Below, in pieces: positions 1-8,465 of a DNA stretch of 43,333 bases. The translations under genes and the position numbers were made by a program. The notes beneath the pieces were generated by a model. The model was not told the origin of the DNA, searched no databases, and was given only the letters and a program-made list of their open reading frames with translations. Every line of letters starts with the position of its first letter. The stretch's first letter is position 1. Source of the stretch: Candidatus Acidiflorens stordalenmirensis (lineage in GTDB: Bacteria > Acidobacteriota > Terriglobia > Terriglobales > Acidobacteriaceae); NCBI GenBank assembly GCA_003139995.1, contig PLIC01000139.1, positions 2,110 to 45,442 of the forward strand, given 5' to 3'.

Positions 1-375
<375 letters not shown>

Positions 376-395
376 CACGCGACGAATCCAGGAAA

Positions 396-425
396 GGGGC
401 GACGCGAGTCGCCCCTCATTTTCTT
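396..425 (+). terminator. Rho-independent terminator after rpoC
   Basis: GGGGCGAC at 396-403 pairs with GTCGCCCC at 408-415 around a GCGA tetraloop. The stem is followed by TCATTTTCTT. The position just after the rpoC stop fits termination of the rpoBC transcript. Confidence 0.85.
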
Positions 426-443
426 GGCGGCGTCTTCCGGAAG

Positions 444-505
444 GACGTTTTTTTTGAGTGACGTTTTCTTGAACGACGTTTTCTGAATGACGTTTTTCTG
501 AAACC
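444..505 (+). repeat. Four degenerate tandem repeats starting GACGTTTT
   Basis: Units begin at 444, 460, 475 and 489, each with GACGTTTT followed by a variable tail ending in TGAN. The spacing shrinks 16, 15, 14. The array ends two bases before the ATG of the YihY-family gene, which has no recognisable Shine-Dalgarno sequence. Its function is unknown; it may be a slippage-generated array or part of a leader. Confidence 0.7.
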
Positions 506-506
506 A

Positions 507-1469
507 ATGGCTTTAGCACTGGAACCACAGCGCCACACCGGGCAGCCTCAGGACCGCAAGCCCACGCCGGAGCCGGTTCCTGGTGGACTGGTGTTGGCTC
601 CGGCGTTGGGGCGCTTCTGGCGGCTGTTCCGCTTGTCGATCTGGCGCGCCTTCGAGCATGATGCTTTCGGAACCGCCAAAGCCTCGGCCTATTCGTCCAT
701 CTTCACTTTTTTCCCGGCCTTGCTGGTGCTGGGCTCGGTTCTCGCCACCCTGAGCCGGGGCCAAGTCTACCTGCGCGAGATCTCCTACGCCCTGGGCGCC
801 ATCTTGCCTGCGGGTAGCGCAGCCGCACTTTCCTACCTGAGAGGCAGCGTGAACCGGCCGGTGAGCCTGCTCATCTCCGCTTCGTTGTTGACCATCTGGA
901 GCGCTTCCGGCGTCATCATCTCATGGATGGATGGTTTTCGACGTGCCTACCAGCTTCCCAAGACCTGGGGGATAATCCAGGAGCGCGCGATGGCGATCTC
1001 GCTGGTTTTGGTGGCGGGTTTGCCGCTGACTTTCGCCACCATTCTGGTTGCGTTCGGCAGCCGCATTGAAACGCGGATTTTGTTTCACCTCGGGCATGAG
1101 TTCGGACCTCTAATTCTGTTGTTGTGGGGCGCGATCCGCTGGGCCATCGCGATCCTGACCAGCATCGCCGTGATCCAGCTTATCTATCACAACGCGGTAC
1201 CCCGCACGCAACCCTGGCACAGCGTTTTGCCGGGCGCTGTTCTTGCGACCGCCATGTGGCTGATTTCCACCGCATTATTTGGATGGTATTTGCAGCACTA
1301 TGTCGACTACAGCGTCATCTACGGTTCGCTCGGCGTGGGTATTGCGTTGCTGGTCTGGATGTACCTGATCTCGCTGGTCGTGCTGATTGGCGCCGAATTC
1401 AATGCCATGCTCTTTCCTCGCTGTCTCAAGAAAGTTCCGCCTCCGCGGATGGACGCCGAAGCTCGTTGA
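507..1469 (+). CDS. YihY/BrkB family inner-membrane protein
   Basis: This 320-residue integral membrane protein belongs to the YihY (formerly 'ribonuclease BN') family, which is widespread but of uncertain function; the RNase assignment has been withdrawn for the E. coli member. The early segment FGTAKASAYSSIFTFFPALLVLGS and the late segment with SVIYGSLGVGIALLVWMYL plus VVLIGAEFN are family signatures. About six hydrophobic segments can be seen between residues 60 and 300. The ATG at 507 is taken because it opens the family-like region, but there is no clear ribosome binding site; a tandem GACGTTTT repeat fills the position where one would be. It is separated from rpoC by a terminator, so it is probably transcribed on its own. 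Confidence 0.88.
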   Translation: MALALEPQRHTGQPQDRKPTPEPVPGGLVLAPALGRFWRLFRLSIWRAFEHDAFGTAKASAYSSIFTFFPALLVLGSVLATLSRGQVYLREISYALGAILPAGSAAALSYLRGSVNRPVSLLISASLLTIWSASGVIISWMDGFRRAYQLPKTWGIIQERAMAISLVLVAGLPLTFATILVAFGSRIETRILFHLGHEFGPLILLLWGAIRWAIAILTSIAVIQLIYHNAVPRTQPWHSVLPGAVLATAMWLISTALFGWYLQHYVDYSVIYGSLGVGIALLVWMYLISLVVLIGAEFNAMLFPRCLKKVPPPRMDAEAR

Positions 1470-1542
1470 GTGTGAAGTTAGAGCGGATTCAGCGTTGCTG
1501 TGGCCCGCCCTAGATATCCGCGTGGCAAGTGAGGGAAAGAAA

Positions 1543-1579
1543 AGCTCTTCTCGGCGCTCTCCGCGTCTCGGCGGTGAAA
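1543..1579. repeat. 37-bp dispersed intergenic repeat, copy 1
   Basis: This segment (AGCTCTTCTCGGCGC then GCGTCTCGGCGGTGAAA) matches 42213-42249 at 33 of 37 positions by eye, in the same orientation on the + strand. Both copies lie just beyond the 3' end of a minus-strand gene. It is probably one of the short dispersed intergenic repeats of this genome. Confidence 0.6.
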
Positions 1580-1584
1580 TTGTC

Positions 1585-2424
1585 CTAATTCACCCAGCCC
1601 GATTTCGACCCACCATTTGTTTTGTCGTTATCGTCGGGAGGTATGTAGTTTCCGTGCTCGTCGAAGGTGACTTTGCGGTCGTGATCCTTCATATAGACTT
1701 CAAATTTTCTTGCAGCGCGGCGCCGCTTCCAGCGGTAGTAAGAATTTCGCACGCCGAAATAGCGCTCGGACGCCGCATAGCTCAATCCGCGAGAAGGCAA
1801 GAACTTCACCCACAGAAAGCCGAAGAGCAATCCGCCGAGATGAGCAAAGACCGCGATTTCACCCGATGGTTCAAAAGCCGCAATGATCGCGGCCACGACC
1901 AAAATGCCGACCAGGTATTTGGCCTTGATCGAGAACGGCAACGGAAACAAAAACATTTCCTGATCGCCGTAAAGCATCCCAAAGGCCATCAGCAGTCCGA
2001 GAATGCCTCCCGATGCGCCCACCGTTCCGGTTCGCGGATCCATACCAAGGAAATGGGTATAGGAAACAGCAATCGTTACCAGCGCGGCGCCCACCACGCA
2101 GAACGTATAGCACTCGATGAATCGCCGCTGTCCCCAGTCGCGTTCCAGATACGCGCCGATGAACCAAAGCATGAGCATGTTGAAAAACACGTGGCTGAAG
2201 CTCGCGTGCAGCAACGAGTACGTGACCACTTGCCACACTTTGCCATGCTCCATCACCGCAGCAGGGATCAGCGCCAGCCACTCCTGCATCAGAACGACAA
2301 CGTCCGGGGCAAACCTGCCCATCACCACCTGAAACAGGTAGATCCCCGTGCAAGTCAGGATGATGCGCTTCACCCATCCCGCAAATGGGGGGAAGCTGAA
2401 CGAGATGGTTTGGCCGCGTCTCAC
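1585..2424 (-). CDS. Rhomboid family intramembrane serine protease
   Basis: Rhomboids cleave transmembrane substrates inside the membrane with a Ser-His dyad. This 279-residue protein has the serine motif in GTVGASGGILGLL (GxSG) and the histidine in AVFAHLGGLLFG, with six hydrophobic helices between about residues 15 and 205. The conserved HxxxN-type region appears as HASFSHVFFNMLMLWFIG. A basic tail of about 70 residues with no membrane segment follows. The start is a GTG at 2424 with a weak AGAAAG upstream. It lies five bases after the stop of the small exported protein on the same strand, so the two are probably co-transcribed. The substrate is unknown. Confidence 0.93.
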   Translation of the reverse strand: MRRGQTISFSFPPFAGWVKRIILTCTGIYLFQVVMGRFAPDVVVLMQEWLALIPAAVMEHGKVWQVVTYSLLHASFSHVFFNMLMLWFIGAYLERDWGQRRFIECYTFCVVGAALVTIAVSYTHFLGMDPRTGTVGASGGILGLLMAFGMLYGDQEMFLFPLPFSIKAKYLVGILVVAAIIAAFEPSGEIAVFAHLGGLLFGFLWVKFLPSRGLSYAASERYFGVRNSYYRWKRRRAARKFEVYMKDHDRKVTFDEHGNYIPPDDNDKTNGGSKSGWVN

Positions 2425-2429
2425 GATTT

Positions 2430-2738
2430 TTATCTTTCTGGCTCGGGCACAACCGGCAGACTGCGATGTCCCGCCAAATCTATCGCCCGCACACCGAATA
2501 TCACATTATCCTTCGAAACCTTCAGGGTTGCACGCGCACCGCTGCTGGTCGTTTGGGCGTGCTCCCAATCGGGCGCGTTGTGCAAGTCGGCTGCGGAGCG
2601 CGGCGCCGGTTCCTGCGCCAGGCACAGAGGACCGCAAGACGCCAGAGCCAGGGCAATCAGCACGGGTGCCACAAGACTTGTCGAGAAATAACCAAAACGG
2701 GAAGACTTGGCAATTTCAGAATTTTCTTGGCAAGCCAC
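2430..2738 (-). CDS. Small exported or lipoprotein-like hypothetical protein
   Basis: This 102-residue ORF has a basic N-terminus and a hydrophobic stretch at about residues 20-34 ending in LASC (Cys35), which fits a lipobox; signal peptidase I cleavage after CLAQ is the alternative. No known domain is recognised in the rest. The GTG start at 2738 is preceded by GAGGGA at a good distance. The stop falls five bases before the rhomboid start on the same strand, which supports a real gene and a two-gene operon. The function is unknown. Confidence 0.6.
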   Translation of the reverse strand: MACQENSEIAKSSRFGYFSTSLVAPVLIALALASCGPLCLAQEPAPRSAADLHNAPDWEHAQTTSSGARATLKVSKDNVIFGVRAIDLAGHRSLPVVPEPER

Positions 2739-2798
2739 TTGATTTTTCCCTCACGAAGAAACTAAATATAACAGGGGCCCCCGAACGTGGAGGAAATC

Positions 2799-3011
2799 AT
2801 GGTGTACTGTCCAGAATGCGAGACGGATCTCGACATCGATGAAGATGAGGTCGACGAAGGCGCGGTCGTCTCCTGCCCGGAGTGCGGCACGGACTTCGAG
2901 GTGGTTACAGTGAATCCCATTGAACTGAAGATAGTGGGCGAAGACGAGGTCGAAGAAGACGAGGACGAAGAAGACGCCGGCAAAGAAGAGCCGGAGGACG
3001 AGGATTCCTGA
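2799..3011 (+). CDS. Small acidic zinc-ribbon protein (LysW-like)
   Basis: This 70-residue protein carries two CPEC knuckles about 24 residues apart, which should bind one zinc ion, and then a long tail made almost only of Glu and Asp. The layout resembles LysW, the amino-group carrier of lysine/arginine biosynthesis, and MJ0042-type zinc ribbons. The true LysW C-terminal EDWGE motif, whose last Glu carries the substrate, is absent, and no lysine biosynthesis gene is nearby, so a carrier role is not supported. The ATG at 2799 is chosen over a GTG at 2787 because GGAGG at 2789-2793 lies five bases before it. Confidence 0.8.
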   Translation: MVYCPECETDLDIDEDEVDEGAVVSCPECGTDFEVVTVNPIELKIVGEDEVEEDEDEEDAGKEEPEDEDS

Positions 3012-3052
3012 AGAATTCCGCACATATCCGGGCGTTCCGCCGTTTTGTCGCA

Positions 3053-3424
3053 ATGGCTTCGTCAGTCTTGTTCCTGGCGTCTCTGCTTGCCCCTGCGAGC
3101 GCGCGGGACAGCGGCCGCGAGAAGCCGCAGCCTTACGCTCTAATCTTCGGAACGGTTTGGGACCCCGACGGTCACCCGCTCTACGGGGTCAAGGTGAAGA
3201 TCCGGCGGCCCGACGAGAAAAAAGTCCGCTGGGAGCTCTATTCCAATCACACCGGCGAGTTCGCCCAGCGAGTGCCCGTCGGTAAGGCCGACTACATCGT
3301 TTGGGCGGACGTGAAAGGCTACAAGCTGCCCTCTGGCAGAAAGTTGAAGCCGGGCTCCGAAGTAACCGTGCATATCGACAATGACGAGCGTTCCGACATC
3401 GGTCTTCATTTAGACTGGTACTGA
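3053..3424 (+). CDS. Exported carboxypeptidase-regulatory-like domain protein
   Basis: The 123-residue product has a hydrophobic leader ending in APASA and one Ig-like, transthyretin-type domain (IFGTVWDPDGHPLYGVKVKI, then YSNHTGEFAQRVPVGK). Such domains are common in exported Acidobacteriota proteins and probably mediate binding or packing in the periplasm. The start is uncertain. The ATG at 3053 has no ribosome binding site and gives a leader without positive charge. In the same frame the codons just upstream read RAFRRFVA, which would supply a normal signal-peptide n-region, but no ATG, GTG or TTG is available there. A CTG at 3008 overlapping the previous stop follows GAGGA. It pairs with the similar gene just downstream. 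Confidence 0.68.
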   Translation: MASSVLFLASLLAPASARDSGREKPQPYALIFGTVWDPDGHPLYGVKVKIRRPDEKKVRWELYSNHTGEFAQRVPVGKADYIVWADVKGYKLPSGRKLKPGSEVTVHIDNDERSDIGLHLDWY

Positions 3425-3477
3425 CTCGTACTGTAATGACCGCCGACTGCGTCGGAACCGGCGGCAATGAGACACTC

Positions 3478-3870
3478 ATGAAGAAAGCGGTAATCGCCGT
3501 TGCGGTTTCGCTGCTGGTTGTGTTGTCGGTTTTCTCGACATCGGCCCTGGCGGCTCCAGCGCCGCAGTTTGGCAACTCTTCGAAGGAAGACAAGACCCGC
3601 CTGCTCACGGGCAAGGTGCTGGACGGCAGCGACAATCCTTTGCCGAATGCGGTGGTATATCTAACCAACACTCACACCCGCACCGTGAAAACCTATATAG
3701 TTGGCGCGGACGGAACCTACCGTTTCCCGGCGCTCCAGCCCAGCCTCGATTACGAAGTGTATGCGCAGTACAACAACCGCAAGAGCGGCACGAAGACGGT
3801 CAGTCAATTTGACAATCGTCCGCAGGTGTATATCAGTTTGAAAATCAACACCAAAACCGAGACCAAGTAA
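3478..3870 (+). CDS. Exported carboxypeptidase-regulatory-like domain protein
   Basis: The 130-residue product starts MKKAVIAVAVSLL, a classical Sec signal peptide cleaved near ALA-APAPQ. The mature part contains one carboxypeptidase-regulatory-like domain (LTGKVLDGSDNPLPNAVVYL, then TYIVGADGTYRFPAL). A longer reading from 3436 adds 14 residues of non-signal sequence and is rejected because MKK at 3478 opens a textbook signal peptide. It is probably a paralogue of the upstream gene at 3053, from which it is separated by about 50 bases. The ligand is unknown. Confidence 0.82.
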   Translation: MKKAVIAVAVSLLVVLSVFSTSALAAPAPQFGNSSKEDKTRLLTGKVLDGSDNPLPNAVVYLTNTHTRTVKTYIVGADGTYRFPALQPSLDYEVYAQYNNRKSGTKTVSQFDNRPQVYISLKINTKTETK

Positions 3871-4027
3871 GCTCTTTCGCTTCCGCCTGGCGACGCGTTG
3901 CCCGGTTTACTCCGCCACATTCAAGGGTTACTGAGGGCTGGCACCGGGCTGCCGGTATCCACCCGGGCGTAACTTGTTTGTGACCAGCCCTTCCGCTACA
4001 TTGGAGCTGGTCTACGCGAAAACGCTC

Positions 4028-4612
4028 ATGCCGGTTCTTACCACCACCGCCGTCGTTCTGCTGGTTACGGGTGCCGCGATCTACGCGGTCATCGTGTACA
4101 ACGGACTGGTGCGCCTGCAGAACGAAATCAAACGTGCCTGGGCCAATATCGACGTTCTGCTCAAGCAGCGCCACGACGAGATTCCCAATCTGGTGGCCTG
4201 CGTCAAGGGCTACATGGACCACGAGCGGCAGACGCTGGAGGCGGTGACAGAGGCTCGCGCGGTTTCGATAAACGCGGCCAGCATTCCGCAAAAGGCTCAA
4301 GCGGACGTGCTGCTGACGAGCGCGCTGCGATCCTTTTTTGTGGTGGCGGAGCGGTATCCGCAACTCAAGGCCAACCAGAATTTTCTGGCGCTACAGGATC
4401 GCATCTCCGAACTCGAGGAACGAATCGCCGACCGCCGCGAGTTTTTCAACGACGACGTCAACACCTACAACACGCGTATCGCACAGCTCCCCGAAGTCTT
4501 CCTGGCGCGGCCGATGAAACTGCAGCCGCGGCAGATGTTCCGCGTGAACGAGCAGGAGCGGCAGCAGGTGGAAGTGAAACTCTCACTGGCTCGGGGACAG
4601 GGCACCGCCTAG
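4028..4612 (+). CDS. LemA family protein
   Basis: LemA proteins have an N-terminal membrane helix followed by a four-helix bundle. Here a hydrophobic segment at about residues 5-22 is followed by the family signature YNGLVRLQNEIKRAWANIDVLLKQRHDEIPNLV and by the helix ending NTYNTRIAQLPE. Length is 194 residues from the ATG at 4028, normal for the family. A TTG at 3974 would add 18 residues before the membrane helix; neither start has a good ribosome binding site. LemA is often paired with a TPM-domain protein, which is missing here. The function is not firmly known; a role in envelope or lipid homeostasis has been proposed for the family. Confidence 0.87.
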   Translation: MPVLTTTAVVLLVTGAAIYAVIVYNGLVRLQNEIKRAWANIDVLLKQRHDEIPNLVACVKGYMDHERQTLEAVTEARAVSINAASIPQKAQADVLLTSALRSFFVVAERYPQLKANQNFLALQDRISELEERIADRREFFNDDVNTYNTRIAQLPEVFLARPMKLQPRQMFRVNEQERQQVEVKLSLARGQGTA

Positions 4613-4744
4613 CCACTGAGAGTTTCAACTCTTCAGCCAAGCCTCCCGCTTCGTCAGATACGCGCTCGTGCCGGACGAGAGCGCAGGCAAGGCATGACCA
4701 CAGCGGGTTGCGAAAAGATCTGAGCGGCAGCTATTCTCCAATGC

Positions 4745-5590
4745 ATGCTTAACCGTCGCGGGTTTCTTCAGTTGTCGATTGCGGCTGCCAGTGGGCTGGC
4801 CGCTGCCAGACTGCTTGCCTCGGAGCGCCGTTCTTTCGGAGTGCAGCTCTACACCGTGCGCCAAGAGGCAGAGCGCGATCTTCCCGCCGTCCTCGAAGCC
4901 ATTCGCAAGATCGGCTACACGGAGGTCGAGACCTACTGGGATATCTATGGGCATCCCGCGGCAGAACTGCGCCGGATGATCAGCGACCACGGCCTGAAGG
5001 TCCCCAGCGGGCACTTCAATTATGACGGGCTTGAGTCGAAGATCGACTACGCGAAGTTGCTAGGGGTTGAGTATGTCATTTGCCCGATGCTGTCCGAGAG
5101 CATGTGGTTCACGCTCGACGGTTACAAGCGAGCGGCCGACCAGTTCAACACCTGGGGTGAAAAGATTCATCGGGCTGGCATGCAGTTCGGATTTCACAAT
5201 CACAACTATGAGTTCCGCCGTTTCGGGGACACAACCGGTTTTGCAACAATGATGAAACGCTGCGACCCAAGACTCGTTTGCATTGAGATGGATTGTTACT
5301 GGATTGAGCAGGCCGGTGGGGATTCGCTGCAGATGTTTCAACAGTACGGCAACCGCATCAAGTTACTTCACTTGAAGGATCGCAAGCCTGGATTCCCAGC
5401 CACACAGGTGAAGGACGCGGCCGCGGAACATTTCACCGAAGTCGGAGCCGGGACGGTTCGCTGGCAGGAGATTTTAGCGGCGGCGGAAAAGAACGGTGTG
5501 AAGCATTTGTTTGTCGAGCGCGATTCGGGCGACCTTCCAGCCATGGAGAGTCTTCGAATCAGCTTCCAGAACCTGCAGAAGATTGGGTGA
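4745..5590 (+). CDS. Tat-exported sugar phosphate isomerase/epimerase-like TIM-barrel protein
   Basis: The 281-residue product begins with a twin-arginine signal (NRRGFLQLSIAAASGLAAA), so it is probably exported folded. The rest is a xylose-isomerase-like/AP-endonuclease-2 TIM barrel: FGVQLYTVR at strand 1, GYTEVETYW, GFHNHNYEFR, CIEMDCYW, IKLLHLKDRK and KHLFVERDSGD supply the usual Glu/His/Asp metal-ligand positions. Many such proteins occur in Acidobacteriota as secreted sugar isomerases or epimerases of unknown substrate. It converges on rpsA, with about 50 bases between the two genes. Confidence 0.87.
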   Translation: MLNRRGFLQLSIAAASGLAAARLLASERRSFGVQLYTVRQEAERDLPAVLEAIRKIGYTEVETYWDIYGHPAAELRRMISDHGLKVPSGHFNYDGLESKIDYAKLLGVEYVICPMLSESMWFTLDGYKRAADQFNTWGEKIHRAGMQFGFHNHNYEFRRFGDTTGFATMMKRCDPRLVCIEMDCYWIEQAGGDSLQMFQQYGNRIKLLHLKDRKPGFPATQVKDAAAEHFTEVGAGTVRWQEILAAAEKNGVKHLFVERDSGDLPAMESLRISFQNLQKIG

Positions 5591-5641
5591 AACGGCTGCA
5601 CTCAGGGTCAGGATGACAAGGTCTAGCGAATTGCGCAGAGG

Positions 5642-7546
5642 CTAGTTACTATCCCCGCCGGCGCGTTTCCACGAGATCAAGTCGCCGATGGTGGTGCTGG
5701 TCGAGGAAGAAGCCGGGTGCTTGTAGGACTCGACTTCCTTGCGCGACGCCTCTTCGCCGACCGCCCGGATACTAAGTCCAACTTTCTTCTCTTCCTGATT
5801 CATCTTGATGATCTTGAATTCGAACTCGCTGCCGGGTTCCAGATGCATCGGCTGTCCGTTCGCGTCGACGGCTTCCGAGTTGTGACACAGACCTTCGATG
5901 CCTTCGGCAATCTCGACAAATGCGCCGAAGTTCGCCACGCGCAAGACCTTGCCATGCACGATGTCGCCGACGCGATGCTGCGCGAAGAACGAATCCCAAA
6001 CGTCGGGCTGCATCTGCTTCACGCCGAGTGAAAGGCGGCGCTTGTCCGGTTCAATGGCCAGGATCACGGCCTTGACCTTGTCGCCCTTCTTCAATACCTC
6101 GGAAGGATGCTTCACACGGGTGGTCCAGCTCAAGTTGCTGACATGCACCAGACCGTCGATTCCGTCCTCGATTTCAATGAAAGCGCCAAACTCGGTCAGA
6201 TTGCGCACCCGGCCCTCGACCGTCGCCCCCACCGGATATTTGTCGTGCAACGTATCCCAAGGGTTGGACGCGAGTTGCCGCATGCCCAGCGAAATCCGGC
6301 GCTCGGTCGGGTTCACGCTGAGGACCACACAATCCACTTCGTCGTTCACGTTGACCAGCTTCGACGGATGCTTCATCCGTTTCGACCACGTCATTTCGCT
6401 CACGTGGACCAGTCCTTCAATGCCCTGCTCGAGCTCGACGAACGCGCCGTAGTCGGTGACGCTGATTACGCGTCCGTGGACGTGCGCGCCCACAGGGTAG
6501 CGGTGCTCCGCATCCAGCCACGGATCGGGCGTGAGCTGTTTAAAACCGAGCGAGACGCGCTGCTTGTCTTTGTCGTACTTCAGCACCTTCACCTGAATCT
6601 GGTCGCCGACGTTGACGAGGTCGCGCGGGTGCGTCAGACGTCCCCACGACATGTCGGTGATGTGCAGCAGTCCGTCAATTCCGCCCATATCCACAAATGC
6701 CCCATACTCGGTCAGGTTCTTGACGATCCCGGTGAGGACGCTGCCTTCTTCCAGATGTTCCAGTGTTTTGCCGCGCTTCTCGTTCTGCTCTTCTTCCAGA
6801 AGCTGTTTGCGCGAGACCACGATGTTGCCGCGCTTCTTGTTGAGCTTGATGATGGCAACTTCCATCGTCTGGCCCTTCATGCCATCCAGATTCCGGATCG
6901 GACGCAGGTCCACTTGCGAGCCCGGCAGGAAAGCGCGCGCGCCATGAATGTCGATGGTCAGGCCGCCCTTGATGCGCTCCACGACGATGCCCTTAATCGG
7001 TTTCTTTTCGTTGTAAGCGCGCTCAATTTCGTCCCACGACCGCAACCGCTGCGCCTTCAGGTGCGAGAGGTTGACGTAGCCCTCTTCGGTCTCACCCTTG
7101 TCCCGCATCACGTCGATCTCGTCGCCGGGCTGGAACTTCGGCTTGCCCTCCTGATCGAGAATTTCCGCAATCGGCGCCATGCCTTCGGATTTCGCTCCGA
7201 TATCGACGACGACGTGGGTCGCCGTCAGTTTCACCACGGTTCCTTTGATTACGTGGTCGCCGCCAACCGCTTCCTCGGTTTCGGTCTCGAAGTGCTGGAG
7301 GGCGGCGGCGAAATCGTCGCTGCCAACCGCGGCACTCTCGGTGGCGGAATTCTCAGGAGTGTTATTTCTAGGAGCGTCACTTGAAGGAGCGTCAGGGGCG
7401 GAAGCCAGTGGTTCCGCGGGAGTGGGTTGTGCTTGCTCGGGAGCGTCTACTACGGCCGGGCCGCCGGTGTGGGTGTCGTGGGCAGGTGTCATGGTTTCAA
7501 GACTGGATTCAAGATTGCGAGCGGTGCTGTCGTCGAACAAGTTCAT
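5642..7546 (-). CDS. rpsA: 30S ribosomal protein S1
   Basis: S1 binds mRNA on the small ribosomal subunit. The 634-residue product has an Ala/Pro/Glu-rich, probably disordered N-terminus of about 90 residues and then six S1 (OB-fold) repeats. The last four are very clear, each with a YGAF or FGAF motif followed by GIDGLLHI, GIEGLVHV, GIDGLVHV or GIEGLCHN. Six repeats match canonical bacterial S1, and the N-terminal extension explains the extra length. The start ATG at 7546 has AGAGG a few bases upstream; an internal ATG at 7492 is an alternative. A strong promoter lies at 7699-7728. Confidence 0.95.
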   Translation of the reverse strand: MNLFDDSTARNLESSLETMTPAHDTHTGGPAVVDAPEQAQPTPAEPLASAPDAPSSDAPRNNTPENSATESAAVGSDDFAAALQHFETETEEAVGGDHVIKGTVVKLTATHVVVDIGAKSEGMAPIAEILDQEGKPKFQPGDEIDVMRDKGETEEGYVNLSHLKAQRLRSWDEIERAYNEKKPIKGIVVERIKGGLTIDIHGARAFLPGSQVDLRPIRNLDGMKGQTMEVAIIKLNKKRGNIVVSRKQLLEEEQNEKRGKTLEHLEEGSVLTGIVKNLTEYGAFVDMGGIDGLLHITDMSWGRLTHPRDLVNVGDQIQVKVLKYDKDKQRVSLGFKQLTPDPWLDAEHRYPVGAHVHGRVISVTDYGAFVELEQGIEGLVHVSEMTWSKRMKHPSKLVNVNDEVDCVVLSVNPTERRISLGMRQLASNPWDTLHDKYPVGATVEGRVRNLTEFGAFIEIEDGIDGLVHVSNLSWTTRVKHPSEVLKKGDKVKAVILAIEPDKRRLSLGVKQMQPDVWDSFFAQHRVGDIVHGKVLRVANFGAFVEIAEGIEGLCHNSEAVDANGQPMHLEPGSEFEFKIIKMNQEEKKVGLSIRAVGEEASRKEVESYKHPASSSTSTTIGDLISWKRAGGDSN

Positions 7547-7698
7547 AGCCTCTGTGTCGACGCGCGTTCGTGCGCGACATGCGGGACCGGTGTAGCGGAC
7601 TGCTGGCGTGGTCTTTAGGTTGCGTTGAGGCCGACCTGGCGGACGACCCTAGGACAATCCCCAGCTGGTTCGAACCCGCGTCCGAAAGGGACTCTTCG

Positions 7699-7728
7699 AC
7701 TATAGCAACCGCTTTGGAACAGTGTCAA
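7699..7728 (-). promoter_or_regulatory. Sigma-70-type promoter of rpsA
   Basis: On the minus strand TTGACA (7728-7723) is followed after 18 bases by TATAGT (7704-7699). This matches the housekeeping consensus at eleven of twelve positions and points towards rpsA, leaving a leader of about 150 bases. Confidence 0.75.
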
Positions 7729-7901
7729 ACGCGAAACGCGCCGATTCGGGCGGGCGGCTAAAGAATTCATAAACTCGTCACATTGCCGTCCCTTCCGCCC
7801 CAGTTTGGGAATTAGTAACCGGTTACCGCCCTGCCTCCCGGGTGCATCTAGCGGAACACAGAGATTGGCTCCGCGCTGGCCGTTTCTGCTACGCTCCCCT
7901 C

Positions 7902-8390
7902 ATGGACCATCTCTGGACTCCGTGGCGTTACGCATATGTTACCGGCGCCGACCAGAAACCGGGGTGCATCTTCTGCAACGCTCCCAAGGAAAGCGACCAA
8001 CAAGCCCGCATTGTCCATCGCGGCGCGCATTGCTACGTCATTCTCAATACCTATCCATACACAAATGGGCATGTCATGGTCGTACCTTACGCGCACCTGG
8101 ATGAGTTACAGAGGCTCCCCGCCGATGCTGCCCACGAGATGATAGTTCTGACCCAGCGGATGGAGGCGGTGCTGCGGTCTCTGTATCGGCCCGACGGCAT
8201 CAATCTCGGCATGAATATCGGACAAGCCGCAGGCGCCGGCGTGGCCGGACACATCCACATGCACATTCTGCCACGCTGGGTCGCGGACGCGAATTTCGCC
8301 AGCGTCATCGGCGAAACAAGAGTGCTGCCCGAGGAATTGGACGTGACTTGGGAACGGATTCGGAAGGAATTTGTAATTGGCAATTTGTAA
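7902..8390 (+). CDS. HIT family hydrolase/phosphorylase
   Basis: This 162-residue protein is a histidine-triad nucleotide-binding protein. The opening MDHLWTPWRYAYV and GCIFC (Cys22, Cys25) match the subgroup annotated as Ap4A phosphorylase or hydrolase-like. The catalytic triad is H117-x-H119-x-H121 in GHIHMHILPRW. The ATG at 7902 is chosen because this subgroup starts with M-D/E-x-LW-PWR; a GTG at 7842 would add 20 unrelated residues. No Shine-Dalgarno is visible. The last residues (EFVIGNL) and the stop are encoded by a heptamer repeat array, so the C-terminus has been rewritten by repeat DNA. Confidence 0.92.
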   Translation: MDHLWTPWRYAYVTGADQKPGCIFCNAPKESDQQARIVHRGAHCYVILNTYPYTNGHVMVVPYAHLDELQRLPADAAHEMIVLTQRMEAVLRSLYRPDGINLGMNIGQAAGAGVAGHIHMHILPRWVADANFASVIGETRVLPEELDVTWERIRKEFVIGNL

Positions 8391-8465
8391 TTGGTAATTG
8401 GAAAGGCTATCCATTAGGAGAGATGGCCGTTTTGAAATTACAAATTACAAATCAGTTACAAATTT
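8369..8465. repeat. Inverted heptamer array between HIT gene and galE
   Basis: The left arm is five seven-base units (AATTTGT, AATTGGC, AATTTGT, AATTGGT, AATTGGA; 8369-8403). After about 30 bases an inverted right arm made of ATTACAA-type units runs to about 8465. The arms can pair as a long AT-rich hairpin and may end both converging transcripts. The last codons and stops of both HIT and galE lie inside the arms. Confidence 0.75.

Noticed and set aside
7640-7685. tRNA-like T arm (GGTTCGAACCC) with partly matching acceptor-like CGGACGA/GCGTCCG
   Set aside because: The two halves are only about 45 bases apart, leaving no room for D and anticodon arms; it is not a tRNA gene.
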